The notes under the pieces: model-generated
What the model was told of the DNA's origin: nothing
The model's database searches: none
Seen by the model: the letters and a program-made list of their open reading frames with translations, nothing else
In this document: piece by piece, positions 1 through 11,167 of the stretch
Layout: the number at the start of each line of letters is the position of its first letter
How positions within the stretch are numbered: the first letter of the stretch is position 1
Position numbers and translations under genes: made by a program
Source of the DNA: Serripes groenlandicus
Taxonomy: Eukaryota; Mollusca; Bivalvia; Cardiida; Cardiidae
Length of the DNA stretch: 64,000 bases
Direction: 5' to 3'
Assembly: GCA_031761405.1 (NCBI GenBank)
Contig: JASEVX010000006.1
Coordinates: forward strand, 28,653,627 to 28,717,626

Positions 1-57
1 GCGCGCATTCAGTTAGCTTAATATATATACGAAAGTAACGCTCCTACGTTGTATCAA

Positions 58-157
58 AGTACCGTGGTGTAATGGATAGCGTGTAGAACTACTAATCATG
101 GATTATTTATGGACGCGAGTTCGAGCCCCAATAGGAACTTTTTTTTTTTTTTTTTTT
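58..157 (+). mobile_element. tRNA-derived SINE head with T-run
   Basis: An A-box-like TGGTGTAATGG (65-75) and a B-box-like GAGTTCGAGCC (117-127) are spaced as in tRNA genes and followed by 19 T (139-157), a pol III stop. The rest does not fold as a proper tRNA, so it is called a SINE head or tRNA pseudogene. Confidence 0.55.
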
Positions 158-226
158 AATTCTTATTTTATGCGATTTGTTAAACATTATAGATTTATAA
201 TAATTAATTCACTCACATAAAACATC

Positions 227-244
227 CTGGATCCGCCCCTGGTG
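227..244 (-). mobile_element. Orphan terminus of a hAT-like element
   Basis: The complement reads CAGGGGCGGATCCAGGAT, a terminal motif shared by many invertebrate hAT-like elements. Only this single end is visible. Confidence 0.35.
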
Positions 245-844
245 ACGAAAACAAATCGAACTAACAATGTAAATCTCACAAATATGCCATGGGTGTTTTG
301 ACAGACTTTACGCAGAGCTCAGTGAAAGAGTTAGTGTGCATGTTAAACGCTCGCATCGCCGTTGAAATGCTACATTTACTAAAACTGTCAACTGATAAAA
401 AAAATCTCTGGACAAAAATATTAATAAGCGAATAATGCAGTAATCAATTAGGAAATTTAATTACAATTAGAAGCCTATGAACGAAGCATATACCTTCAAT
501 TAGTCCAATTATAGAGAGAGCGTGCGACCCAGCACAAATCCTCTGTAGCATTTAGTAACACGAATTGAGCCGCGACTTGCGATTTGGGGTCTTATTGACT
601 CCCCGGTTTTGGCATCATTTAAAGTTGCTTTTGCGTCAAACTAGAAGCGCTATATTCATAATTTTCTTTCTGCAACTCTTTTGTTTTGTATCAGAACGTA
701 CCTACACAACGGAATCGGAATTACCGACGAGCAACCAGCAACATCTTTATTCTTAAGCCTTTCTCACATAAACTCGCATCTCTTGGGTTCGTGATCGAAA
801 TCATTCAAAAAGGGATGCTACCAAGTACTAAATGTAGCTTATGA

Positions 845-972
845 CATTAAGAAATTATAATTTTTGAATAAAGGTGAAACATTGTAAGCACATGAGGAAA
901 GGCTCAATATGAGCAATTTTGATTTTGGTAAAGTGTGTTTAAAGCTCGCCTGCGGCATACTTTCGTCTGTTC
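845..972. mobile_element. Family H remnant (3' half)
   Basis: The inner hairpin remnant and right end match 12300-12430 of copy B; the left half is deleted here. Confidence 0.5.
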
Positions 973-1112
973 TTCAGTTATATCATGGCATTTCCATAGG
1001 TAAGTTACCAGTACTACTTGTCCCCTTATCCTGACACCAGCCAGTCATGAGAAATACTAACCCCGTAATTGTGAGCAACAAGGGGGCAGCCATTACTACC
1101 ATTTTTTTTATT
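972..1112 (-). mobile_element. SINE family A, headless fragment
   Basis: Body motifs 'ATCCTGACACCAG', 'CAGTCATGAG' and 'GCAGCCATTACTACCAT' match full copies at 27021 and 40681. The same fragment occurs in duplication copy B at 12430-12570. Confidence 0.65.
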
Positions 1113-1486
1113 TGACATTTGAACATTGTGGAAAATAGAGAAATTGCTTAAAACGAGCTGTAACTCCGTCTGTAATAAAAACCTACCAATTAAAATCTAA
1201 AGTTGTCCTAAATTTACATATTCAGTCATAGCAGGAAAATGGTTAAATTAATTGTTTGTCTGTTTCTTATATGCACAGGTTCATAGCCCGTACAGTTTGG
1301 TGTCACTTGCATTTTTTCCAGATCGAGCATGTTGTCAGGAGTGTATTCTGAATGTTGTTTTGTTTGTATGGCGTGTTTCGCCGCTTTCGACAATTGTCAG
1401 TTTCCTGGGTAATATTTCGTTTTATTTAATGCCTATCGATGGATTATAGAGATATCTCAGTGAAATAGAAACTGGTAATCCACTTT

Positions 1487-1556
1487 TTCAAACAGTGAAA
1501 TTACCATTTTCAAACAGTGAAATTACCACTTTTCAAGCAGTGAAATTACCATTTTT
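1487..1556. repeat. Three-unit tandem repeat (~25 bp)
   Basis: The unit contains TTTCAAACAGTGAAATTACC, repeated three times with small changes. Confidence 0.85.
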
Positions 1557-2221
1557 TGCCGGAACTACTTTCTTTCATGATTTATATTTGTTTAATTATG
1601 GAGTTTACTTATATTTTCTTTCATGTCCACTGATGAATTATAGAAATTTCTCATAAAATAAAAATCCTATAATTTCACTTGTGAAACCAGTGAGATTATG
1701 ACTTTTTAATTGACGGAACAACATTTTTTCTCCATGTTGTTGACAGAATTTATGAAAAAAATGAGTCTCAAAACGAGTGGAAATTAATTTGTCGACACAA
1801 TAAAGATGGTCTGTGCATCTAAATATGTGATAACACATTGAATATGCCCCATAAGGCCTACATTTAATGACGTGAATCAACACAAGTCAATGTTTATATG
1901 TAAATGATAGTTGTAGCAGAAACGTATATAAGATATATATAACTTTTGTTTTAAGGTACCTTACTGTAGATCAATGTTGCTTAGATAGTGTATGCAATAT
2001 AGTTCCGTAGCTCGAATGGTTTTGATATTAATTACTATTGTGGATAGTTGTACTTAGATGGCTATAATGAGGAGTGTTTCAATAAGGTTTACACGGGAGG
2101 AACACGGGAATTAAGCTAGATTTTCATATTTACACATCGTCCTATTTGCGTTTATATGTTTGCAGGCATAGTATAAACATATATGCGAAATATAACGAGT
2201 AACAGGCATCGAATAAATCAG

Positions 2222-2262
2222 ATGTATCGTGATCGTAAGAATAGAGCTTTAGAGTAGGCATA
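2222..2262 (+). repeat. 41-bp exact direct repeat, unit 1
   Basis: Identical to 3296-3336, 1074 bp away, starting ATGTATCGTGATCGTAAGAA. Confidence 0.9.
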
Positions 2263-2672
2263 TTCCTATGATATATGAATAATGAACGTCGCTTGTTTTC
2301 ATTATCAATAAAGATCTAGCCATCTTGGTCGATCGAGTCGACCCGTTTTGACTTGGGGTTTTTTCTTCGCCGATAAGCGATATAAAACATAATTTCCTTT
2401 GCAAAAGACTTCCATCCAAGAAATCTCCGTGATTATTTGACAATTGAAATAATTAATATCCTTTACATTTAAAAGAAATGGTTAAAATAGACACTTTTTT
2501 TTTTTAGCGAGACCTGCTTAACAATTTCAATGGCCGCCGCATTGTTTTTAATTCTGCACCTGGAGATTACTACGCTAGTGTAAATCGGTTTGGGGCTCTC
2601 AACGGGGAATGCATTACCAAGTCATCGACTTTTTACACCTCCGTACGTTCAAAAATCTTTATTTGAAGCATA

Positions 2673-2823
2673 AAATAAATAGAATAATTATTTGTCTCGT
2701 GAAAAGCAAAGGGTTATATTTTCACTCGTGGCTACGCCACTCTTGAAAATATCACCTTTGCTTTTCACTCGATGAAAGAAATTTCGATAATACACTGAAA
2801 CAAACAATTATCCTCTATTTATT
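2673..2823. repeat. Foldback element
   Basis: Inner arms CGTGAAAAGCAAAGG (2698 on) and CCTTTGCTTTTCACTCG (2755 on), and outer arms near 2673 and 2800, form a long imperfect dyad centred at about 2734. Confidence 0.7.
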
Positions 2824-2920
2824 ACACCTCAATTTCATTGTCCATATAAAACTCCCATTGACAAAAAGTTGCTATTTTTACTGTCAAGACAAATGTACCA
2901 CGTGACCATGCGACAGTTTT

Positions 2921-2982
2921 TTTACTGTCTCACGGCTGTATGCAAATTGTTTTACTGTCTCACGGCCGTATGCAAATTAGGT
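2921..2982 (+). repeat. Two-unit direct repeat
   Basis: TTTACTGTCTCACGGC followed by GTATGCAAATT occurs twice in succession with one base difference (T/C after GGC). Confidence 0.85.
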
Positions 2983-3087
2983 AGGTAGGAAGATTTATGT
3001 TAATGAAACTCATTAAAACTAGACATGTAGAGCGCTCTATGTTGTACTTTTGGACTATAAAACATTTTACAGATCATATGCTAACAA

Positions 3088-3258
3088 TAATAATAATAAA
3101 ATAATAAAATAAAATATTTTCATAAAATAATAAAATAAAATATTTTCATAAAATATATAAATAATATGCAAATATTTTATTTTTTTATTTTTTTACTTTT
3201 TAATATTATTTATTTATTATTTATATTTTATTATTTTATTATTTTTCAGTATAATAAA
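3088..3258. repeat. AT-only palindromic tract
   Basis: AATAATAAAATAAAATATTTTC-type units are followed by their complement in the second half; almost no G or C over 170 bp. Confidence 0.75.
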
Positions 3259-3259
3259 A

Positions 3260-3435
3260 TAAATAACACATTGCTTTGAATGAAAGTTATTCATTATGTA
3301 TCGTGATCGTAAGAATAGAGCTTTAGAGTAGGCATAATACTAAATTTATTTAATTATTTTTGCCTGCGGCTCGGGTGACAGTATTCTCCTCAGGCTGACA
3401 ATATTACTGTCCAATTCAAAGCAATGTGTTATTTA
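3260..3435. repeat. Inverted-repeat element, 22-bp arms
   Basis: Arms 3260-3281 and 3414-3435 are exact complements (begin TAAATAACACATTGC). A second inner dyad surrounds CAGTATTCTCCTCAGG. Confidence 0.75.
3296..3336 (+). repeat. 41-bp exact direct repeat, unit 2
   Basis: Identical to 2222-2262. It lies inside the loop of the 22-bp inverted repeat 3260-3281 / 3414-3435. Confidence 0.9.
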
Positions 3436-3800
3436 TATAATAACAACCCCACTACCCCGAGCGCCTAGCAGAGTCTTATGCAGAAGGTTATTGCCATACA
3501 AGTTGTTCGATATGAATATAAAGATATAAACGATAAGTAACAAACAACCAAGGATGACTGTGGTGAGCAAATCTGTTTAAAACCATTAGTAGACACAATT
3601 GCCTTTGCCAGAGTTAAATATGCCTTTGGTTGACACATTTAACCTAAATAAATGTCTTATGTTGAATAATCATAAGACACTAAGAGTTTCATGAGAAATA
3701 TGTTATGACAAGTTTCAAGGAACTTCTGTAAAGCAGTTCTCATTTGGACCGTAAGCAAGAACGCGCAGGCAAGTCCTTTTACACAAGTGTAATGATAAAG

Positions 3801-3977
3801 TTAAGCACTTCTCACATACATACGTTTTATGACGCCTGTGCAGCAGACGACTTTTGAACACATCTTAGCAAAATGAAAAAATACCAATAAACAGCAATTA
3901 TATATATATATTCATATGTGTGTGTACATGTGTTCAAAGTCGTCTGCTGCAGATTGTTGTATATGGGAAAGGGTTAA
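3801..3977. mobile_element. Family H (piggyBac-like MITE) copy
   Basis: TTAA at both ends; left GCAGCAGACGACTTTTGAA, right AAAGTCGTCTGCTGCAG, ending TATATGGGAAAGGGTTAA. The paralogous copy is at 13285. Confidence 0.75.
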
Positions 3978-4484
3978 GGTCGCTTTTCGCAGAGCACGGC
4001 TCCGTTGTTAAACGATGGAATCTGAAGGAAGAATGCATCGTTTAAGTATCGGCATAATTTGATTTTCCAAGAATATATAACTCAGTAGATCGTCAACGTC
4101 GAGATAGCGTTCGCATCTGGAATTGATCATACTGTTCCCTGATACATATTGTAGAAGTTTCCAAAATTCAATTCAAATTAATTCTCTGAAAATAAATCAT
4201 AAAGACCCGATTCGATGTAACATACTGTAGACGTTACCAAAATTCAATTCAGATTAATTCTCAGAAAATAAACCATAAAGACCTGATTCTACAATATCTA
4301 TTGCATTAGTTTCCAAAAATGTATTTCTGAATATTTCTCAGAAAACAAAACATAAATATCTGGTTATTATCTAAGAATAGTATAATCATATCACGCCACA
4401 GGGAAGTCGACATTAAGGATGTTGTGATCACAACAATAATCCAGATTAGCCCGAACATCCGCTCAGTCTAAGCTCAAAACCGAC

Positions 4485-4738
4485 ATATCGAGGGCTTGGC
4501 GTGAAACGGTTGTAACTAAAAACCTATTTTGAAAACCCTGGTTTAGGGGCAATTTTGACCCCTTTGTAAACAATGCAAATTTAGGTGCCATTGCTCAGAA
4601 CGAGCAATGGCACCTAAATTTCCATTGTTTACCAAGAAAAATGATTTAACGATTATAAAGACTTCATGGCGAGGTGATTAACCTTGGTAAAAAAATACTA
4701 ATTTTAGTTACAACCGTTTCACGCCAAGCCCTCGATAT
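4485..4738 (+). mobile_element. Family G inverted-repeat MITE, copy 1
   Basis: The 38-base terminal inverted repeats begin ATATCGAGGGCTTGGCGTG. The core is a palindrome around GCTCAGAACGAGC. The related locus at 14034 lacks it: CGACATAT continues there directly into GATCAC. This fits insertion at a TA, as for Tc1/mariner-type elements. Confidence 0.75.
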
Positions 4739-4869
4739 GGTACGGCTCATGCGCCAGTCAAACATACATGACGCACGGCCTGCGCTCTGTAAAATTAGCA
4801 ATTTTGGCCAGTGCATTGTCGTTCGCTAAGTTTGCCTCGGCATTCGTTACTCTCTCGTCAAGCGCGCTG

Positions 4870-5195
4870 GACAAACGCCATGCATTCGTTGGCATTCACT
4901 GTGTGCTTCGGTATTTTTGAGCATGCACACACATGTACACGCCAGAAGGACGTCTCACACGCACAGACCGCGCTGGACGATAGACATATGCTGGGTATTC
5001 GTTGTATGTAAGTCGTCTGATGTCTAGCGAACACCTAGCGCAGACATAGCGCACACCTAGCGTGCTTTTAACGCATGGCCAGCGAACATGCAGCGAATAT
5101 TGGCTTGCTAAACGAGTCTCCAGCACCCCCTGCGTTCTGTGTGTTCCTAGTGTGTACCTGGCGTTTATGCAGCGTGTAGACCTTATTGTAGTATA
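4870..5195. repeat. GC-richer patch with ~11-bp degenerate repeats
   Basis: Between 5028 and 5075, units like AGCGCACACCT recur at about 11-bp spacing. The rest is rich in GCG/CGC. Weak open frames here come from this composition. Confidence 0.4.
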
Positions 5196-5744
5196 TTGGC
5201 AGACGACACACACTTTATTTCATCTACATCCGTAGACCGATGTATGCACTTCTTTTCGTAGCAATGGAATTCAGAAATCTGCATGAATCAAAACAAAACA
5301 CAAACCAAAATAACTTACTTTGTTTTTACCAATCAACATGCCTCGAGGGAATCTAATATAGGATCACCCAAGGTGGTTTGGGAGGATAACACTTTTGAAG
5401 TTGTTTTCTTTTCGTTGCCATGGAAACTAGAAATATACAAGGATCAAAACACATTGAAGAAATTTGTGTAAGGACATTGAGAGGAAGCTTTCTGTGATGT
5501 GTCATCAAAGTTTCCACTATATATACATATAAGGAAAACTTTTTGAGAGAATGCCAATTGAACACTTAGTGAGATAAAACTATTGACAACGGCGTTGTCG
5601 CCATGAATTTCTGGACGGAAAGAGAGAACAAGCCAGGGGGTTAATTGAGGACCTCTTCAACGAAAGTCCTACTCGTCACAGAATGCCATTTTGCGGATGC
5701 ACGATAAGAAGACACTCAGTAAATCAGTAAAAAATATATTTTCT

Positions 5745-6945
5745 ATAACTAGACATAATACGAACATAACTGTTAAATGTCATACATGCAGCGCGTTAGA
5801 AGTTTAATTTAGTCAATGTGAAAACAATGGCATGCGTTCTACCATTGCACCACAAACGTGGACCACACAGTAAGAAATAAAATGACTAATACAAGGATAA
5901 CGTAAAAATACCAATGTGAAAACGATATAACTAGAAATAATACGAACATATCTGTTAAATGTCATACATGCAGCGCGTTAGAAGTTTAACTGAGTCAATG
6001 TGAAAACAATGGCATACGTTCTACCATTGCATCACAGACGTGGACCATACAGTAAGAAATAAAATGACTAATACGAGGATGAAAAAAACTAATACGAATA
6101 TGGAAACGATATAACTAGAAATGATACTAACGTAACTGATAAATGTCATACATGTTGTATACATTTTAAAGTATGCTGCTTTCAAAAGTACATCATACCT
6201 CCTAAAGTTCTTTGCAACTCTGAACTATTGATGTTTCGTTCGGGGATGCAATAACTGCATCTTGTACAAGTTGTAGCTTCGGTCTACTTGAACGAATTAT
6301 AAATGTGTATATATGTATTTAGACTCATGAACCACAAACTGATAAGAATACATGAACTTACGTACATAGACATTACCTTTATATATAGGGACATATAGGA
6401 CCATGGATCCGGGTGTTTTTCCAACAAACTGTGAATTATGTTTTATTATATCTTATACACAAGTCACTTTAATACAATATTTACCTAATTACTTACTTAC
6501 ATGTATCGCATGGGGATTTAACAAAAGAACACCTGGGTGCATTTTATTGAGTCAGTGTGAAAACAATGGCGGAAAATCTACCATTGCAATCCCGACACGG
6601 ACCACACAGTAAGAAATAAAATGACTAAATACAAGGATGAAAAAAATAATACCAATATGGAAACGATAGAACTAGAAATTATACCAACGTAACTGGAAAA
6701 TGTCATACAGTACATGTAACGCGTGGGGAGTTAACAAACAAACTCCAAGGGAGCCCTCTACCATTGCACGAGCGAAGCGGTCCACACAGTAAGAAATAAA
6801 ATGGAAACGATATGGCTAGAAATTATACAAACGAAACTGTCAAATGTCATACAGGGCATGTAACGCGTGGGGAGTTAACAAAGGAACGCAAGAGGATATT
6901 TTAAAAGTGCATTTGATTGAGTCAGTGTTAAAACAATTTCATTTG
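5745..6945 (+). repeat. Degenerate ~183-bp tandem array
   Basis: Units start AACTAGAAATAATACGAACA at about 5747, 5929 and 6113. Partial units, recognised by CACAGTAAGAAATAAAATGA, follow near 6605 and 6785 after an unrelated stretch (6170-6500). Divergence is high. Confidence 0.7.
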
Positions 6946-7119
6946 GTGACAAACAAAAACTAAAATCGAAATCAGAGGCGTGAGCGATATACAGGATACA
7001 TGTAGGTGCTGCATAAAAAGGCAATTAAAGATCTTAAAAAAGAAAGTCGTCATCCATTATGATTTCTTTTAGGAGAAATGCTCTTTTAATACTTTCGTAT
7101 TTACCTCAGTTAAGTCGCT

Positions 7120-7250
7120 GAAGCTCAGACGGTATTGACGAGGGCTTTCGATCAAATGGTCAATAGTTCGAACCGTGCTTTGGCCATTATCGCTTTCCGA
7201 TAATGGACACAAGTTAGTGTCATTCGTCGTCCACCAATAACCTCAACATT
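7120..7250 (+). mobile_element. SINE family B fragment
   Basis: Includes a B-box-like AGTTCGAACC and the body motif GTGTCATTCGTCGTCCACCAA, resembling the copy at 7633. Confidence 0.45.
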
Positions 7251-7254
7251 TGCC

Positions 7255-7378
7255 CCTAACTCTGTCAGCGCCAATGGCAATATTGAGGTTTTTGCAAACA
7301 ATACAGATTTCAGGTGAGTCAGCTCGTAACGAGCTGTTTCACCTTAAATCAGCATTGTTTGCCTTTTAGTTATAAACA
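7255..7378. mobile_element. Diverged family G-like palindromic core
   Basis: Centre AGCTCGTAACGAGCT, with flanks TTTGCAAACAATACAGATTT and its rough complement. This is the same plan as the family G core (AACAATGCAAATTTAGGTG) but without the GAGGGCTTGG ends. Confidence 0.45.
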
Positions 7379-7632
7379 TATTTCATAAAATTTCTTACAT
7401 GAACAATAGAAACGGCCGATTTTGAACACGGAAGAGTCTACTTAAATCAATTCGGCTCTGAAAGAGTTCAAATGAAATATAGAGTACTTGTTCGACAGAG
7501 AAACTGTCGAGATAACGGCTTAAAAGTTCAATCAGCTGATCATTAAATCGATCAATCTTTCTAGTATGTATACAGAATTAACTGTAATAACAATGTATTT
7601 TCAAATGATGTAAAGGTCTTCTACCATACTAA

Positions 7633-7921
7633 GGCCCGGTAGGATAGTCGGTACTAATGCGGGCTGTCAATCAAAGGGTTCTTAGTTCGAACTCTGATCA
7701 ACATTCTTTCCAACGTTTTAGAAAGTTCAATGCAACAAGCCTCATTCGTCTTCCAACAATGGGCTAAACGTATACGTGGAAGAGCAGTCATTTTCCTTGG
7801 GAAGGCTGATGTGTGAAGTCCTAGTCAGAGACAGCCAAGACAGAAGTGTAGGTGAGCTGGCCGCCGTGAAATGACTGAACAATTTATTATTGAAAATGTA
7901 GTTAAAACCCAAATCAATCCA
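7633..7921 (+). mobile_element. SINE family B, near full length
   Basis: tRNA-like head with B box TAGTTCGAACTCT near 7683, a body with CTGGCCGCCGTGAAATGACT, and a tail ACCCAAATCAATCC. It is older than the 23507 copy, judging by base differences. Confidence 0.65.
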
Positions 7922-7987
7922 CACTTTACTTGCAGCATAGTTGAAGAGGAATTTCTGAATCCATCAAAACATGACCTCGCTTGAGAT

Positions 7988-8190
7988 AATAACAGGCTAA
8001 TCCTGGCCGACATATTTCGTCTTTGGGTGATAGAGGTATAGATTAATGTTTCCTGAAACAGAAAATCTACATGAGGCGAAATGTGTCTGTTCGGGTTAGC
8101 TTTCGGGGTATGCTTAGGCTGATCCGGGTCGAAACTATACGCAAAGTCCACACTGTTGGCTTTCTTGTAATTCGACTCATATGATTTTAT
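7988..8190 (+). mobile_element. Family S MITE, left end missing
   Basis: Core motifs ATTCCTGAAACAGAAAATC and GGCTGATCCGGGTCGA (both with small changes), and a right end resembling the terminal TTGGTTTTCTCGTGG. Confidence 0.65.
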
Positions 8191-8246
8191 CGGCCATGTA
8201 AATAAACCCATAGTTGATAAGCTTTGGCGTACAAGTGACCTCGTTT

Positions 8247-8456
8247 TAACCCCTTACTACTTGCAGACTTGATTCGTCTGCAGTAGACGACTTTTGAAAA
8301 GATTGTGCCAAAGACATAAATTGTTCATTATGATAATTTTCTCCTTTTGCCATAATGTAACATGTATCAATAATAGTCAATGATGTATACTTTGATTTTA
8401 ATAGTTATTCAAGTTTTCAAAGTTGTTTGCTGCAGATTTCGTATACGTGCGAAATG
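8247..8456. mobile_element. Family H copy
   Basis: Starts TTAACCCCTTACTACTTGCA; GCAGTAGACGACTTTTGAAAA on the left, TTTCAAAGTTGTTTGCTGCAG on the right, inner hairpin intact. The right TTAA is lost. Confidence 0.65.
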
Positions 8457-8685
8457 ATTGCAATCATGAAGGTGGTATGCAAAAGAGGGACACGAAGAAT
8501 AAGTAGGAGATGGACGGGCAGCAGAAACAGAAATGACCTCATGATCGAAACGAAGTTCGTCAGTTTGATTCTCTTGAGGACGAGGTCAGAATCAAGGGCC
8601 TCTCTACACATACAGCGCGAGTACAAGCCCCGAACGTAAAACGTTCTCTATGCTCAGAAATTAACTCTATATTCCTAATAACACT

Positions 8686-8732
8686 TCTGATTGGTCAATT
8701 TCGAGAATGAATTTGTTTTTTGACCAATCAGA
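8686..8732. other. 13-bp inverted repeat carrying paired CCAAT boxes
   Basis: TCTGATTGGTCAA (8686-8698) and TTGACCAATCAGA (8720-8732) are exact complements. Each contains a CCAAT core with the flanking bases favoured by NF-Y. No gene start is visible next to it. Confidence 0.6.
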
Positions 8733-9106
8733 TACTTGGGCACAAATTCTGAGAACGGAGTTACTTTTTATAGTCTTGGTGGCTGGTTGGATTTTCTGGA
8801 AACAGACATCGAAAGTGATTAAAATACTTTTAAATACTTGATTCACAATGGATACTAATAAATGACATTTAAAACTAAGAACTAAGACGGTCCTTAAAAA
8901 TTCATCAAGCTAGATGTTTTATATCAGAAACACTACAAATCTCGTGATATTGTCTTCAACGAAGCTGAAAATCGATGTGTTTTATGACAGAAACTTTGTT
9001 TTGTCTAGAAGCTTGTTAGGCGAATATTTCAGAAGATTTGATTATCGAAAAGTGGAGTAGACAACAGACATGTCTGGATTCGAGACACGAGGAAATATGA
9101 CTTTCT

Positions 9107-9332
9107 TAACCCTTTCCAACATATAACAAATCTGAGCGGACGATCTTTAAAACACATAGGCAAACATATGTAAAATTTCTATAAATGAAAGTATGATTAT
9201 TCCATAAAGTTGAATATATTATTGCAAAAGGAGAACTTGCTCGTTAAGAGCAATTTCCCCTATTGCTACTTTTGTTATATAGATCGTCTGCTGCAGAGGC
9301 ATTAGGAAGCGTCTGTTTGTGGGAAAGGGTTA
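9107..9332. mobile_element. Family H copy
   Basis: Left TTAACCCTTTCCAACATA, right GTCTGTTTGTGGGAAAGGGTTA; internal GAGAACTTGCTCGTTAAGAG hairpin. Confidence 0.75.
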
Positions 9333-9500
9333 TGAAATGTATCCATTGTTAGGATAACAAATAATCTTTTTTCACCCCCTTATTTCTGTAATAGGTGTCA
9401 TTTATGACAATTAATTACATACTCATTGGGGAAGTTTTTATCTACGATTTCATCAATCAGTATCGGGCATTTTGTTCAAACCCACGTTTAGCTGTATACG

Positions 9501-9662
9501 TTAACTCTTTTACACATATAGGCCACTGTTACAATATCAGCAGCAGACTACCTCTGAAATACATTGTGGCAAAAGGAGAGAATGCTTATCAGACTGCTTT
9601 TTATCTAAAGAGACATTTTTCAAAGTCGTCTGCTGCATATATTTTGTATATGGGAAGTGGTA
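9501..9662. mobile_element. Family H copy, diverged
   Basis: TTAACTCTTTTACACATAT at the left, CAAAGTCGTCTGCTGCA and TATGGGAA at the right. The 103-codon frame across it is incidental. Confidence 0.6.
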
Positions 9663-9910
9663 ATGTGATTGAAGGTCGAATAAAGCGAGATATAGGTAAA
9701 AGTTGACTGACTTATTTCAAATGTTTGAATTATTGCAGAAAACAAAAAAAAACAATGCACCTGAACTTTTAACTTAGTACCACTTCGCATTTGGTACCAT
9801 ACTATCTTTCGAAGCCTCTTCAGTGTTAAGAGAGTTTATGTTTCGTCACTAGTTTGTTGTTTGATTCAAATATCATATATTTGTATTTAAAATAGTGAAA
9901 GTACATTAAC

Positions 9911-10062
9911 TGCCTCGGTAGTGTAATGGTTGAGTGTTGCCTCAGATGCAGGAAGTCGCGGGTTTGATCCCCTGTCGGGTCATACCAAATCCTTTCAAAG
10001 CATTTCGACTGACACGCTTGTGTCGGGATAACTGGACAAGTAGTACGGTAAACGGATTTTGT
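9911..10062 (+). mobile_element. SINE family A, interrupted by an H element
   Basis: Head CCTCGGTAGTGTAATGGTTG (A box) and CGGGTTTGATCCC (B box), then TCGGGTCATACCAAAT. The body stops where TTAACCC of the next element starts. Confidence 0.75.
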
Positions 10063-10263
10063 TTAACCCTTTCCCACCTGCAGACGCAATAGCAGTATAT
10101 GGCTTTTGAAAACATTGTGGCCAAAGGTTAAATTGCTCATGATGAGATATTTCTCCTTTGGCCACAATGTTTTCAACTTTATTTAACAATAATGCTATCT
10201 TTTATGTAGAATTTTCAGGTTTTTATGTCTGCTGCGAATTTGTTGTATGTGGGAAAGGGTTAA
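10063..10263. mobile_element. Family H copy, well preserved
   Basis: TTAACCCTTTCCCACC at the left and GTATGTGGGAAAGGGTTAA at the right. The inner hairpin has AAACATTGTGGCCAAAGG and its complement. Confidence 0.85.
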
Positions 10264-10376
10264 CTTAAAGAGTTATAAAATACAATACACACAAACAAAA
10301 ACAATCGATTTCCACGAAGTATCTCGCTTTATAATTCCTCTCCTTTATTGCGAGGTGATTATTAATATGATACCGC

Positions 10377-10570
10377 TTAAGCCTTTCCCACATACAACAA
10401 ATTTGCATCAGACGACTTTAAAATCATTGTGATAAAAACCTGAAAATTCTACATAAAAACGACTTTGAAATTATCAAATCCACAATATATAATGTGTCTA
10501 TTAATGATAGTATGATTATTGAACAGATTTTAAATCATAGTTACAAATGGAGAAATCGTTCATTATGAAG
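10377..10570 (+). mobile_element. Family H, left half
   Basis: TTAAGCCTTTCCCACATACA, then CATCAGACGACTTTAAAATC. A right half lies at 11090-11167, so the two may be one copy split by 10571-11089. Confidence 0.6.
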
Positions 10571-11089
10571 CATGGCCCAGTTTAGAAAAACTTCTTAAAT
10601 AAAAACAAAGAATAACCGGAAACTTATTAATTTAATGAAATACTTAAAGAACGCAATGAGCTTCAGTTATGAAGAATTGAATGTTATGCTAAACTCATGT
10701 ACATTATATATACAATATGTTCGATTACATTTTTTATTTTTATATACATATATTATGTTAGTAAAACATCGTTATGGTTTGCTATGTATATATGTAAGTA
10801 AGTAAGTAAGTAAGTAAATTGTGTATTATTGTGACATGTGTTACAAAGCATTTATAGTTTACATTTATTCTTTAACTATTATTATAAACACCCGGCCCCA
10901 TGGGCCTATAAGTCACCAAAGCATATATATTTCATAATATCATACAAATATACAAGATATATACATACAAAAAAGTGTGATCGGACGTGCAATTAGTCAT
11001 TTTATTTTATATGTTTGCCATATTTAGTTAATTTGTAAATGGCCAAAGGCAAAATGCTTTGAGGAAACAAATTCAATAAAGTATTGAAT
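10571..11089. other. AT-rich DNA between two H halves
   Basis: No frame or repeat family recognised except an (AAGT)n microsatellite at 10794-10816. It could be an insertion that split the H copy. Confidence 0.3.
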
Positions 11090-11167
11090 TGATCAATTCC
11101 TCATAATGTCACAATGCTGCCATCTGCTGCAGTGGCGTGACAAGCGTCTGTATCAGGGAAAGGGTTA
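11090..11167. mobile_element. Family H, right half
   Basis: CACAATGCTGCCATCTGCTGCAG near 11110, then GGGAAAGGGTTAA at the end. Confidence 0.55.

Larger units (their letters stand above)
1411..3437. mobile_element. 2-kb insert in duplication copy A, foldback-rich
   Basis: This DNA is absent from copy B, where the flanks meet at about 12935. It contains the 25-bp tandem repeat, a 41-bp exact direct repeat (2222-2262 and 3296-3336), a foldback at 2673-2823, an AT-rich palindrome near 3090-3260 and a 22-bp inverted repeat (3260-3281 / 3414-3435). No coding frame is recognisable, so it is an insertion or composite of non-coding elements. Confidence 0.6.
424..4487. repeat. Segmental duplication, copy A
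   Basis: Bases 424-1405 match 11737-12910, and 3437-4487 match 12938-14034, in the same order and strand with scattered differences. Copy A has about 2 kb of extra DNA (1411-3437), is missing about 140 bp of an H element that copy B retains (around 845), and has a family G element at its right edge (4485). Confidence 0.85.

Noticed and set aside
9395..9706. 103-codon plus frame
   Set aside because: Two thirds lies in a family H copy.
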